A stretch of 40,671 bases of DNA from Myxococcota bacterium (GTDB taxonomy: Bacteria > Myxococcota_A > Polyangia > HGW-17), in the NCBI GenBank assembly GCA_018821305.1, contig JAHJMN010000012.1, positions 1-40,671 of the forward strand, read 5' to 3'. Numbering within the stretch: the stretch's first letter is position 1; every line of letters begins with the position of its first letter. This document shows, piece after piece, positions 9,226 to 17,785 of the stretch. The position numbers were made by a program, and so were the translations under genes. Under the pieces are notes generated by a model. It searched no databases and had not been told where the DNA came from. It was given only the letters and a program-made list of their open reading frames with translations.

Positions 9226-9429
9226 TCGTGTCCTGTAATTCGCTTCGCGAAGGATTTTATTAAAAATCCTAACAGGCCACTACAATAAATTCAACACCTT
9301 GCGGTTACTGTCTAAAACGTATTTCCGCAGGAAATCGTCAAAGACGACAACTGTTTTCTTTGAAAACAGTGAAAGTCCTGAGCAAAAAATCGGCGAAAAA
9401 TTTGATTTTCGGTATTTCAGGACAGTAAC
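9226..9429 (+). mobile_element. TGTCCTG element, copy 1 (204 bp)
   Basis: The element runs from TCGTGTCCTG to CAGGACAGTAAC. It is flanked by TAGGTAGA (9218-9225) and TAGGTATT (9430-9437), an imperfect 8-bp target duplication. Inside are small hairpins (TTCGC-TTC-GCGAA, AGGATTTT-ATT-AAAATCC) and, relative to the copy at 22343-22482, about 60 extra bases near 9311-9372 with their own hairpin CTGTTTTC-TTT-GAAAACAG. It encodes no transposase, so it would be moved in trans. Together with its flanks it fills the gap 9085-9488. Confidence 0.7.
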
Positions 9430-9488
9430 TAGGTATTTTTACAGCGGATTTTTTCATTTTTCCGCGAAAATTTCACTGGAGGCTTCAA

Positions 9489-10235
9489 ATGTACCGGTTT
9501 TCACTCCTTTTTGTCCTGTTTCTTTTTGTCTCTCAAAATGCCCATGCTGCAAATTGGGGTAAATGCAGTGCTGATACGAAAACAATTGTGGATCAGGCAG
9601 ATCGAATCATGTTTTCCAAATCATCCGCTGGCAAAATGACCATGGTTGTTAAAAAAACAGGATACAGTTCCTCCATGACCATGAAATTCTGGTCCGAAGG
9701 CCGCGATAAAATGCTCGTTAAAATTACCGCTCCCGCAAGAAACAAAAATACTTCTACGCTGAAAGTTGTTAACAATGTGTGGTATTACATGCCCAGAACT
9801 GATCGCATTGTAAAAGTAAATTCATCAATGATGGGTGAAAGCTGGATGGGAAGCCATTTCACCAACGATGATCTGGTCAGGGAAACTCAACTTTATAAGC
9901 ACTACACCTGTGATTCAAGGACTGATACGGCGGGCGAAGTTATCGTAACTCTAAAACCCAAACCTGATGCTCCCGTCGTATGGGGCAAAATCATCATGAA
10001 AATAAGGAAGAAAGACAATATTCCCATTGAATCCGGTTATTACTCTGAAAAAGGTGTACTGAAGAGAACCATGCAGTTTTCCAACATTAAAACTGTAGAT
10101 GGACGAACTGTTCCCACTGTAATGACACTGAAACCCGCGGGAAGTGCAGAATACACTCAATTGACTTATGAAAAAATACGGTTTGACGTTGCAATTCCGT
10201 CAAGTTACTTCAGTCTGCGTGGCCTGAAAAAATAG
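9489..10235 (+). CDS. Outer-membrane lipoprotein-sorting protein, LolA-like (TP0789-type)
   Basis: 248 residues with a signal peptide (MYRFSLLFVLFLFVSQNAHA, cleavage near residue 20). The mature part has the LolA-like half-barrel signature of the TP0789-type family: SSMTMKFWSEGRDKMLVKIT, NVWYYMPRTDRIVKV, and MGSHFTNDDLVRE. Proteins of this family sit next to MacB/LolC-like permeases and are thought to carry hydrophobic cargo across the periplasm. The start has GGAGG seven bases upstream. It is followed by permease, permease, ATPase and beta-barrel genes on the same strand, which fits a complete envelope-crossing path. Confidence 0.85.
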   Translation: MYRFSLLFVLFLFVSQNAHAANWGKCSADTKTIVDQADRIMFSKSSAGKMTMVVKKTGYSSSMTMKFWSEGRDKMLVKITAPARNKNTSTLKVVNNVWYYMPRTDRIVKVNSSMMGESWMGSHFTNDDLVRETQLYKHYTCDSRTDTAGEVIVTLKPKPDAPVVWGKIIMKIRKKDNIPIESGYYSEKGVLKRTMQFSNIKTVDGRTVPTVMTLKPAGSAEYTQLTYEKIRFDVAIPSSYFSLRGLKK

Positions 10236-10295
10236 TTTTACACAACAGGGCTCAAGATAATTGATACAATGAAATATAGCCATGAACAATCGAAT

Positions 10296-10446
10296 AGAGC
10301 GAAATGTAATGAGCGGAATGTTTTCAATGCCGAAGGCTTGGAAATGAGCGAAACAAAGTGAGCGATATTCTGGCCGCTTTATATATGGAAATGATTGCAG
10401 CGAAATGTAATGAGCGACAAACTCAACTAAGGTGGGCATCGCTCTT
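10296..10446 (+). repeat. AGCGAAA repeat, copy 1
   Basis: This segment between the LolA-like gene and the permease carries three copies of an approximate AGCGAAAYGNARTGAGCG motif, a small hairpin ATGCC-GAA-GGCTT, and ends GGGCATCGC. The same arrangement, with insertions, is found at 22046-22510. It accounts for most of the gap 10236-10473; the last 27 bases hold the GGGAGG site for the next gene. Confidence 0.7.
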
Positions 10447-10473
10447 ACAAAAAGGTTGGGAGGTTAGGTTATC

Positions 10474-12336
10474 GTGAAAACATCAATCACGGATTCTGAA
10501 TCAACTAAGCGAGGGAGAGGCAACTTGGGTCTACTTTTTCGAATGGGATGGCGCAATCTCTGGCGGCAGAAAAGGCGCAGTATCATTACACTTGCGGCAA
10601 TGGCAGCGGGTGTAGCAATCTGCATTCCGACATACGGCCTCATTGCTGGAATGACAAAGTCAATGACCGATGGCATAACCCGAATGCACCTTGGAGACAT
10701 TCAAATCCATCACAAAGGATATCCGGCGGAACGAAAAATCAGGCAGACCCTGCCCTTTGACGGCCTGTTTGACAAACTCAAGAAAACGAAAGGCATTGTC
10801 GGAGTTGCCCCGCGTGTCTACAGTGGTGGAATGGTCAGTGCTGAAAAGACATATAAATTCAATATCATTCCGTGGTCGGGCAATCCACCACCGGGGTTTA
10901 AGCTTCTGAGTGGAAAACTTCCATCGGTCTGCAATATCGTAATTCCTGAAAATTACGGGAAAAAAATCCGCGCCACTCTCGGGTCTGTTTTCATGCCCAC
11001 ACCTTTTCCGAAGGATACAAAGTGCGATTCTTTCCGCATTTCAGGTTTCTCAAGCGGAGATTCCGATGCGGTAATGTTTGTTGATGTAAAATATGCGGTA
11101 ATGTTTAACCCCATCGATGCAGACAAAAAACCGGATACAGAGAAAAAATCCACCCCCGTTGACAGTGATGATGATATCGACAACCTGCCTAAGCTTGGTG
11201 AAACCCCCAAAACTCAGGGGGCCATAAGCGCTAAAACAACTCAGAAATTTACAGATAACGATGATGATATCGACAACCTGCCTAAACTTGGCGAAAATAA
11301 AGAACCAAAAACTGAAAATAATATTATTAATAATCAATCACTTCCGAAAATAATGCATTGGAATTTCATCAGGTCAAGAAGCGCTCCCGTTGGGATTTCC
11401 GCAATTTTACCTGCCGAAGAAAAACTCGTTACAGACTCGTGGAAAGCAATAATCAAGGGGTCTTACCTCAGCAATGATTTTAAAACAACTGATGGAACAC
11501 CGGAAATCGTTATCGGTTATCGCCTTGCGGAGCAACTGAATGTGGGACTCGGAGATAAAATCGGGATGGACAGTGCTACATCTCATTTCTATCCCATGGA
11601 CCGAATTTATCGCGTAAAAGGAATTTTCAAATCCGGTTCTCCCACCATCGATCGCGCCATTGTTTTCATACACATTGAAAACGCCTGGGACAGTAAATTA
11701 ATGGATATCAAAGACTTTGAAAATCCTGGTTCTTCTGCCCGGGGTGTGCATGAGTATGCAATTCATGTGGAGGATCCCGCAGCAAACGCAAGGTATGTAA
11801 ACAGAATAAATGATCATGTTCCACCCATAGCTATGGTTAGAACATGGCAGAAAGTCGATCCCGGCTTGGCAATGATGATTCAAACCACCGACGTCATGAG
11901 CGTTATTATTTTATTCATTATATTAATAATCGCTGCCTTCGGTACGATGAATACAATGCTCATGAGCGTTATGGAAAGAATTAAAGAGTTCGGTGTCTTG
12001 AAGTCCATCGGGATGAAACCGTTCAGCGTAGGACTTCTCATCATGATCGAAACCCTGTTTTTATCCGTTACAGCGTCGATTCTGGGTGCCATTGGCGGAA
12101 TTGCAATGAATTCATGGCTTGTTACAAATGGAATTGATTTAAGAAAAGTCTTGCCCGAAGGCTATACATTTCAAGGTGTTGTACTGGATCCTGTGTGGCG
12201 GAGTGTCTGGGAAACAAAAGCCGTACTGGTCCCCATAGTTCTTCTTTTTGTAATAAGTATTCTCGTTGCTCTCTGGCCAGCTTTTCGTGCAGCCAGAATT
12301 AAACCCGTGGAGGCTTTCCGCCAGAATATTGGCTGA
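10474..12336 (+). CDS. ABC transporter permease, large FtsX/MacB type
   Basis: 620 residues, starting with GTG after a GGGAGG site. An N-terminal amphipathic plus membrane segment (FRMGWRNLWRQKRRSIITLA) is followed by a periplasmic domain and three C-terminal helices with MLMSVMERIKEFGVLKSIGM, the FtsX signature. The periplasmic domain is expanded by a low-complexity acidic stretch (about residues 215-290) that contains DDDIDNLPKLGE twice. Probably the larger half of a permease dimer with the next gene and powered by the ATPase at 13633. Cargo unknown; lipoprotein or lipid is inferred from the LolA-like neighbour. Confidence 0.85.
   Translation: MKTSITDSESTKRGRGNLGLLFRMGWRNLWRQKRRSIITLAAMAAGVAICIPTYGLIAGMTKSMTDGITRMHLGDIQIHHKGYPAERKIRQTLPFDGLFDKLKKTKGIVGVAPRVYSGGMVSAEKTYKFNIIPWSGNPPPGFKLLSGKLPSVCNIVIPENYGKKIRATLGSVFMPTPFPKDTKCDSFRISGFSSGDSDAVMFVDVKYAVMFNPIDADKKPDTEKKSTPVDSDDDIDNLPKLGETPKTQGAISAKTTQKFTDNDDDIDNLPKLGENKEPKTENNIINNQSLPKIMHWNFIRSRSAPVGISAILPAEEKLVTDSWKAIIKGSYLSNDFKTTDGTPEIVIGYRLAEQLNVGLGDKIGMDSATSHFYPMDRIYRVKGIFKSGSPTIDRAIVFIHIENAWDSKLMDIKDFENPGSSARGVHEYAIHVEDPAANARYVNRINDHVPPIAMVRTWQKVDPGLAMMIQTTDVMSVIILFIILIIAAFGTMNTMLMSVMERIKEFGVLKSIGMKPFSVGLLIMIETLFLSVTASILGAIGGIAMNSWLVTNGIDLRKVLPEGYTFQGVVLDPVWRSVWETKAVLVPIVLLFVISILVALWPAFRAARIKPVEAFRQNIG
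11169..11298 (+). repeat. Internal duplication in the periplasmic domain of the permease
   Basis: A 36-bp sequence encoding DDDIDNLPKLGE occurs at about 11169-11204 and again at about 11262-11297 with only two third-position differences seen. It lies in a low-complexity, charged linker, so it looks like slippage or recent tandem duplication. Confidence 0.7.
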
Positions 12337-12373
12337 ACTCCCTGATTTCAGGGGGTGGGAGAATTGGTGAAAA

Positions 12374-13606
12374 ATGCTTATTTTTAAAATCGCCGCAAGA
12401 AATATATGGCGGAGAAAATTCCGTACAATAATTACGATGACAGCCATTGGTATAAGTTTTTCCATGTTACTCTTTTTCGAGCAACTTCACCTCGGGCAGC
12501 ATGAAATGATGGCAAATTCAGGGATGAGGCTGTCTGCGGGAAATATTGTCATTCAGGGTAAAGGATTCAATCAAAATCGAGAACTAAGTTCCAGAGTCCG
12601 GAATCCTGACAAACACATTGAGGTCCTTAAGAAAAACTTTAATTCCCTGCATATCATAAAACGAATTTTTACCAGCGGAAACCTTACGAGTCCTGACGGA
12701 AATATCGTCGTAGATACAATAAACGGAACTGAGCACGCTCAGGAAGGCAAGATTTCTGACCTCAAACCCAAATTAATTGCTGGTAAGTGGCTGAGTGGAA
12801 ATGCCGGCGAAATTGTTATCGGAGCCGTTGCCGCGAAGCTTTTGAAAGTGGAAATTGATTCCAAAGTTCAACTGAGCATGCCCGATCTTGGGGGAAATGT
12901 CGTACGTACAGCTTTAAGGGTCCGGGGTATCTTTAAAACCGGCTCCACAGACACCGATCGTGGATATGCTCTTGTAAACATTGATGAAGCTGCAAAACTA
13001 CTGAACCTGGGTAATGCCGTTTCTCAAATAGCAATTTTCACGGATCTTGAAAAGTCCACTCAAGTGACTCATCAGATCCGGAAACTAATCGATGACCCGT
13101 CCCTTGAAATCATGGACTGGAAAGATGCTCTTCCAACCCTTTCTCAATTCATGCTCGTGGATAAAATATCCATGTATGTTTTTCTTATTATTATTTTTAT
13201 TATCGTTGCTGCCGGGGTTCTTAATTCCGTTCTCATGAGCGTCATGGAGCGTACAAGAGAATTCGGTGTCTTAAAATCGATAGGAATGAAACCGACTTCC
13301 ATTTTGAACCTGATTATCATAGAAAGCGCCCTGGTGGGCCTTTTGAGCATAGTTTTCGGGTTTATTGTGGGTCAGACAATCTCATATATTGTGTACAGAT
13401 ATGGCATTGACCCGGCTTCTTTATTTGGCGGAGAATCCGTTGAAGTAGCGGGAGTCAGCATGACGGAGAAAATTCGAACAAAAATAACCCTGTGGTCCGT
13501 TGTCTGGACAAGCGCATCGGTGCTTCTTTTGACGATAATCAGCGCCATTCCACCGGCTCTCAGAGCCGCAAGAATAATTCCGGTGAAAGCCGTGAGAGAA
13601 CTATAA
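12374..13606 (+). CDS. ABC transporter permease, FtsX/MacB-LolC type
   Basis: 410 residues: N-terminal segment FKIAARNIWRRKFRTIITM plus helix, periplasmic domain, then three C-terminal helices with VLMSVMERTREFGVLKSIGM. It starts 37 bp after the preceding permease; the short gap contains a small CCCTGA-TT-TCAGGG hairpin and the ribosome site. Both C-terminal halves of the rightward permeases are alike (FGVLKSIGMKP), indicating an old duplication. Expected partner of the 620-residue permease and the ATPase downstream. Confidence 0.87.
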   Translation: MLIFKIAARNIWRRKFRTIITMTAIGISFSMLLFFEQLHLGQHEMMANSGMRLSAGNIVIQGKGFNQNRELSSRVRNPDKHIEVLKKNFNSLHIIKRIFTSGNLTSPDGNIVVDTINGTEHAQEGKISDLKPKLIAGKWLSGNAGEIVIGAVAAKLLKVEIDSKVQLSMPDLGGNVVRTALRVRGIFKTGSTDTDRGYALVNIDEAAKLLNLGNAVSQIAIFTDLEKSTQVTHQIRKLIDDPSLEIMDWKDALPTLSQFMLVDKISMYVFLIIIFIIVAAGVLNSVLMSVMERTREFGVLKSIGMKPTSILNLIIIESALVGLLSIVFGFIVGQTISYIVYRYGIDPASLFGGESVEVAGVSMTEKIRTKITLWSVVWTSASVLLLTIISAIPPALRAARIIPVKAVREL

Positions 13607-13632
13607 CACTTCAAAGAATTATGGAGTCTAAA

Positions 13633-14364
13633 ATGGATATTATTTCCCTTGAAAAGATAGAAAAAACCTACATCCAGGGCAAACTTGAAGTCAAAGCTCT
13701 TCGAGGCATAGATCTCAATATCGGCACCGGTGAGTTTACCGCCATCTGCGGGCCTTCGGGCAGTGGTAAAACCACGCTCCTGAATATCATTGGATGCCTT
13801 GACAATCCTACTTCAGGAAAAGCACTTGTTACAGGAAAAGACATTTCCACGTTAAATGCGACTCAACTTTCAAATCTGCGCCTTCATCGAATCGGGTTTG
13901 TATTTCAGGCCTACAATCTAGTGCCTGTGCTCACGGCATATGAAAATGTCGACCTTGTTCTTTCACTTCAGGGAAGGCCAAAAAATGAAAGAACAGAAAG
14001 AGTTATAAAAGTCCTTAAAGAAGTTGGGCTCTCAGACCTGGCATCTCGAAGACCAGCTGAAATGAGTGGCGGCCAACAGCAGCGCGTCGCCGTTGCCCGA
14101 GCCCTCGTGGCGGAACCAAGCCTGATTTTAGCTGATGAACCAACGGCGAATCTTGATTCTCAAACGGGGAAATCCCTCCTGAAACTTATGCGGCAACTGA
14201 ATGAAGAGCATGGAGTTACATTCCTGTTTTCAACTCATGATTCCATGGTTATGGATTTTTCAAGACGAATTGTACGCATAGTCGACGGCACCGTGGCAGA
14301 AGATTATGTAAAAGATTCCCGTGGGGAATCAATTGAAACTACTTCGATTAACCAGCAGGTATAA
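13633..14364 (+). CDS. ABC transporter ATP-binding protein, LolD/MacB type
   Basis: 243 residues from the ATG at 13633, which has GGAG six bases upstream; an in-frame ATG at 13621 is less likely. Motifs: Walker [10 protein letters not shown] (40-48), Q-loop in VFQAYNLVP, signature [15 protein letters not shown], Walker [13 protein letters not shown] and H-loop FLFSTHD. The short length and the [14 protein letters not shown] start match the LolD/MacB group. It is the only ABC ATPase in the window for four permeases, so it may energise both pairs. Cytoplasmic, bound to the permease dimer. Confidence 0.93.
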   Translation: MDIISLEKIEKTYIQGKLEVKALRGIDLNIGTGEFTAICGPSGSGKTTLLNIIGCLDNPTSGKALVTGKDISTLNATQLSNLRLHRIGFVFQAYNLVPVLTAYENVDLVLSLQGRPKNERTERVIKVLKEVGLSDLASRRPAEMSGGQQQRVAVARALVAEPSLILADEPTANLDSQTGKSLLKLMRQLNEEHGVTFLFSTHDSMVMDFSRRIVRIVDGTVAEDYVKDSRGESIETTSINQQV

Positions 14365-14367
14365 ACC

Positions 14368-15768
14368 ATGTTTAAATACCTGATTTCTCTGACCATAGCT
14401 GTCATCCTCAGTTTTCCCGGTTCCAGCCGGGGAGCAAATATCCACGAATCAGATAATCTGACAATGGATATTGATGGAAACATTAAACTTTTTAACATAG
14501 GGCTGCATATGAACTGGCCCCCCATTGCTCTTGCGGCGGGCCTTGGCTGGGATTCAAAAAGTGCGTTCATGGGCATGGGGGAAACTCGAATCGGGTTTTC
14601 CGGAGCATATAAAGAAGATGTTTTTAAATGGCAATTGCAGCTCAAAGGTGCCTTCGGTTTTTACAGCCAACCGGGACTCATGACGGCTATGGGAGGCGGA
14701 TTAAGCAGCTATGAGCCATCTTATCTGTTTCCGATGCAGTATACTGATAATGATGACCCGGACTTCTTCCTTTCAGGCCTTGTGGACCGTGCTTTTTTCA
14801 AATTTAAACTTGGAAAATTCGATTTCATAGTCGGACGTCAACCCATTGGTCTCGGCGTAGGCTACATCTGGCAACCGGCGGATCTCATGGGTACTTTTTC
14901 GCCCATCGAAATGGACAAAGAATACAAACCGGGGGTCGATGCTATCAGGATAAACTTAAGCCCCGGTAAATTTACGGAAATTTCTATCATCGGTGTCGCC
15001 GGTGGCCCACCCTGTCGACACATTTCCTGGCCCACTGCTGCCAATCCACTGCTGCCATCCGTGTGGCAGACACCAACGGGCAATTCATGCAGTCCCGGAC
15101 AGGTTCGATACGGACAGGATCACTCAAGTGCCGCCATTCGTGCCAGAACGACCATGAAAGAATGGGATTTCGGTATTCTTGGCGGTTACGTCCGGGGAGA
15201 TTTAATTGCGGGATTATTTACAAGTGGAGCTATTGGTAAATTCAACCTGAAAGCTGAAGCTGTTTTTACGCATGATCTTGATCCTGCCGAGGCAGGTGAT
15301 CCCTACTACAGCTCGAAAAACAATTATGTCAGGGCCGTGGCAGGGTTTGAATACAGTTTCAGTACAAAAAAAGCCCTGAGAATTACCGGGGAAGTTTATT
15401 ACAACGGTTTCGGTACAACTGATCCTGCCAATTATATGGACACCCTGAAATCTGCTCGAAGCTCCCTTCACGGTGAAGTTTTAAACCCGGGAATGTTTTA
15501 CGCAGCTTTCGCAGCAATGCTCGAAGCTTCTGATAAAATCAAAATCAATTTTATGACCATGGCAAATCTCCTTGATCCCTCATTTCATTTAAGTTTAAGT
15601 CTGGATTTCCGTCTGGACGATAACTCATCGGTTTTCCTCGGAGGCTATTTGCCCATCGGTGAAAAACCCGAAATCCTGATTACTCCGGAAGGGGCAAGCC
15701 TCAACCTTAAAAGTGAATTTGGCCTGTATCCCGTTATGGTATTTCTCCAATATAAAAGATATTATTAA
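14368..15768 (+). CDS. Outer-membrane beta-barrel (porin-like) protein
   Basis: 466 residues with a signal peptide (FKYLISLTIAVILSFPGSSRG). The remainder shows alternating polar/aromatic strands, Gly-rich turns and a C-terminal run (PVMVFLQYKRYY) ending in an aromatic residue, as in outer-membrane barrels. RQPIGLGVGYIWQPADLMGTF resembles strand-turn patterns of porins. Two Cys-containing segments (GPPCRHISW and NSCSPGQ) could bond. It begins three bases after the ATPase stop, so it belongs to the export operon and may be its outer-membrane exit or receptor. No named family was recognised. Confidence 0.75.
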   Translation: MFKYLISLTIAVILSFPGSSRGANIHESDNLTMDIDGNIKLFNIGLHMNWPPIALAAGLGWDSKSAFMGMGETRIGFSGAYKEDVFKWQLQLKGAFGFYSQPGLMTAMGGGLSSYEPSYLFPMQYTDNDDPDFFLSGLVDRAFFKFKLGKFDFIVGRQPIGLGVGYIWQPADLMGTFSPIEMDKEYKPGVDAIRINLSPGKFTEISIIGVAGGPPCRHISWPTAANPLLPSVWQTPTGNSCSPGQVRYGQDHSSAAIRARTTMKEWDFGILGGYVRGDLIAGLFTSGAIGKFNLKAEAVFTHDLDPAEAGDPYYSSKNNYVRAVAGFEYSFSTKKALRITGEVYYNGFGTTDPANYMDTLKSARSSLHGEVLNPGMFYAAFAAMLEASDKIKINFMTMANLLDPSFHLSLSLDFRLDDNSSVFLGGYLPIGEKPEILITPEGASLNLKSEFGLYPVMVFLQYKRYY

Positions 15769-15875
15769 AATATTTCTATGTCCACAGCCTTAAATTCCAT
15801 TTAAGATCATAAAATATTTGAAAAATAAAAAGAAAATGTTTGATCATAAATTCTCGATAATATATAAATTGGCCT

Positions 15876-17780
15876 ATGGTAGATCCGGTAGATCCAATCA
15901 TTGGGAAAAGTATAGGTAGTTTTGTTGTTCAGAAAGAACTTGGAACAGGTTCTTACGGCAGCGTTTACCTGTGTGTACACCCTACAATTGGGCGCAAAGT
16001 TGCGGTTAAGATTCTGAATAACGCCTTCAGCGGAGACGAGGGTATTATCCATCGTTTTATTGATGAAGCTCGGGCAGCTAACCAGATAAACCATCCAAAC
16101 ATCATCCAGATTTTCGATTTCGGACAGTTGGACGACGGCCGTTTCTTCTGCATTATGGAATACATCCAGGGGCGGGAACTCGGGGATATACTTCAGAATA
16201 AAGGAATCCTCGACATAAAACAGGCCGAAGCAATCCTTGCACAGATTGTTTCCGGTCTCGATGTGGCCCACCACGAAGGGGTCATCCACCGGGATCTTAA
16301 GCCTGACAATATTATGGTGTACCGCGACAATGCCGGGATCAGAATCAAGATCCTTGATTTCGGTATCGCCAAACTTATGGAATCCAAACAGGCCACAAAA
16401 CTGAAAACAAAAGTCGGCTCTGTTATGGGAACTCCCGCTTACATGGCTCCGGAACAGGCTCGTGGTCTTATCGACAAAATCGGCCCTGCAAGCGATGTTT
16501 ACAGTCTTGGTGTCATAACATACGAAATGCTTTCGGGAATTCTTCCCGTTGAAGGTAACAACGTTCCGGATCTTTTAATGAAACTGATCCATGAGGTTCC
16601 CAAACCTCTGAGTTCTGTCAATCCTGAAATCCCGGAAGCTGTTTCCCGGATTGTTGCAAAAAGTCTCTCAAAAGAACCCGGGGACCGTCAGCAGTCTGCC
16701 CTTGAATTCTACAATGATTTCGAAGATGCCATCACCGAAGATCCCATGTATGCCGCTACTCAACTTGATGAGCACAACGATGACGAGATAAGTGATGTTC
16801 CCTGGTACGACTACCAGATGGATTACGATTCCAAAATCGGATATTCCACAAAACCCGGGGAAATTGAACCGGAAATGTTCGGTGAGGAAATCCGCAAAGA
16901 CCGCGAAGAATACCTCAAAAAAGAACACCGGCCTGCACCGAATCTGACTCCTCGACTTGGAGAGATCCTGCGCAGTTCCATGGCTCCGAAATCAACACTG
17001 ATCCTTCAGGAACCACAGCAGCAGGATGAAGCTGGCGTCATTGAAACATCCGACGAACCCGTTCATGATGAGTTTGACTATTATCGTCAGATTTCCGAGA
17101 AAAATTCCCAGATTAAAATTAAAAAGCAGCAGGACGAAGAGACAAAACAACTCAGTGAGTCCAAATCACCCCTGGAAACCATCACTTCTGTTCTGCTTGT
17201 AATTATTCTTGCCGCTGCCATTGCTGTGGGTATATGGTTCTTCTTTTTCCAGAAGGACGAAGCTGAAACTTATCCGGAAAACCGGAAACTTAAAAAACCT
17301 CCGGCAAAGATCATCGAAATGAAGCCCGAAGAAATGAAAGCACCTCCACCGGAGCCTGCCATGGTTGAAATGGGACCCCCTGCCATGAAAATTCAGCCCG
17401 CTGTAAATCCCATGGCGGAAGCAGGAATGAACGAAGATCCTCCAAACGGCGAATGTACAAAGATCTGGTGTATGGCTAAAAATTTCAGCCATCCTTGCTG
17501 CTGCGATAAAAATCTTCTTCCCGTTGATCCCGCTGCAGCCCTGACTGTCATAGCCAAAGCAGCGCCTGCTCTGAACAAATGTCTTTCTGCAAACACACTT
17601 AAAGGCAAAGTAGCCGTGAATTACACAATCAATTGCAACGGCGCTGTTATTTCCGCAACTCAGACGACATATAAAGGTTATCCCAAATTCGATGAGTGCG
17701 TTAAAAACGCCATCCGCAGCGTCCATTTTCCGAAAAGCTCTTCTGTGTCCCAGTCTTTTACCTACTCATTTGGTGAATAG
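15876..17780 (+). CDS. Transmembrane Ser/Thr protein kinase with TonB/AgmX-like C-terminus
   Basis: 634 residues. The kinase domain is complete: glycine loop GTGSYG (23-28), Lys45, Glu64, catalytic HRDLKPDN (138-145), DFG (161-163) and APE (191-193). After an acidic linker comes one membrane segment (about 434-453). The extracytoplasmic part is Pro-rich (PPPEPAMVEMGPPAMK), then has a Cys-rich patch (CMAKNFSHPCCC) and a domain (about 550-634) ending in VKNAIRSVHFPKSS, like AgmX/TonB-type C-terminal domains of Myxococcota proteins. It should sense or transmit signals across the inner membrane. The cyclase gene follows after five bases. Confidence 0.88.
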   Translation: MVDPVDPIIGKSIGSFVVQKELGTGSYGSVYLCVHPTIGRKVAVKILNNAFSGDEGIIHRFIDEARAANQINHPNIIQIFDFGQLDDGRFFCIMEYIQGRELGDILQNKGILDIKQAEAILAQIVSGLDVAHHEGVIHRDLKPDNIMVYRDNAGIRIKILDFGIAKLMESKQATKLKTKVGSVMGTPAYMAPEQARGLIDKIGPASDVYSLGVITYEMLSGILPVEGNNVPDLLMKLIHEVPKPLSSVNPEIPEAVSRIVAKSLSKEPGDRQQSALEFYNDFEDAITEDPMYAATQLDEHNDDEISDVPWYDYQMDYDSKIGYSTKPGEIEPEMFGEEIRKDREEYLKKEHRPAPNLTPRLGEILRSSMAPKSTLILQEPQQQDEAGVIETSDEPVHDEFDYYRQISEKNSQIKIKKQQDEETKQLSESKSPLETITSVLLVIILAAAIAVGIWFFFFQKDEAETYPENRKLKKPPAKIIEMKPEEMKAPPPEPAMVEMGPPAMKIQPAVNPMAEAGMNEDPPNGECTKIWCMAKNFSHPCCCDKNLLPVDPAAALTVIAKAAPALNKCLSANTLKGKVAVNYTINCNGAVISATQTTYKGYPKFDECVKNAIRSVHFPKSSSVSQSFTYSFGE

Positions 17781-17785
17781 TACCA

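Noticed and set aside
13492-13632. Upstream extension of the ABC ATPase frame to 13492
   Set aside because: That part lies inside the preceding permease gene in another frame and encodes no ATPase-like sequence; the ATG at 13633 has GGAG at the right distance.
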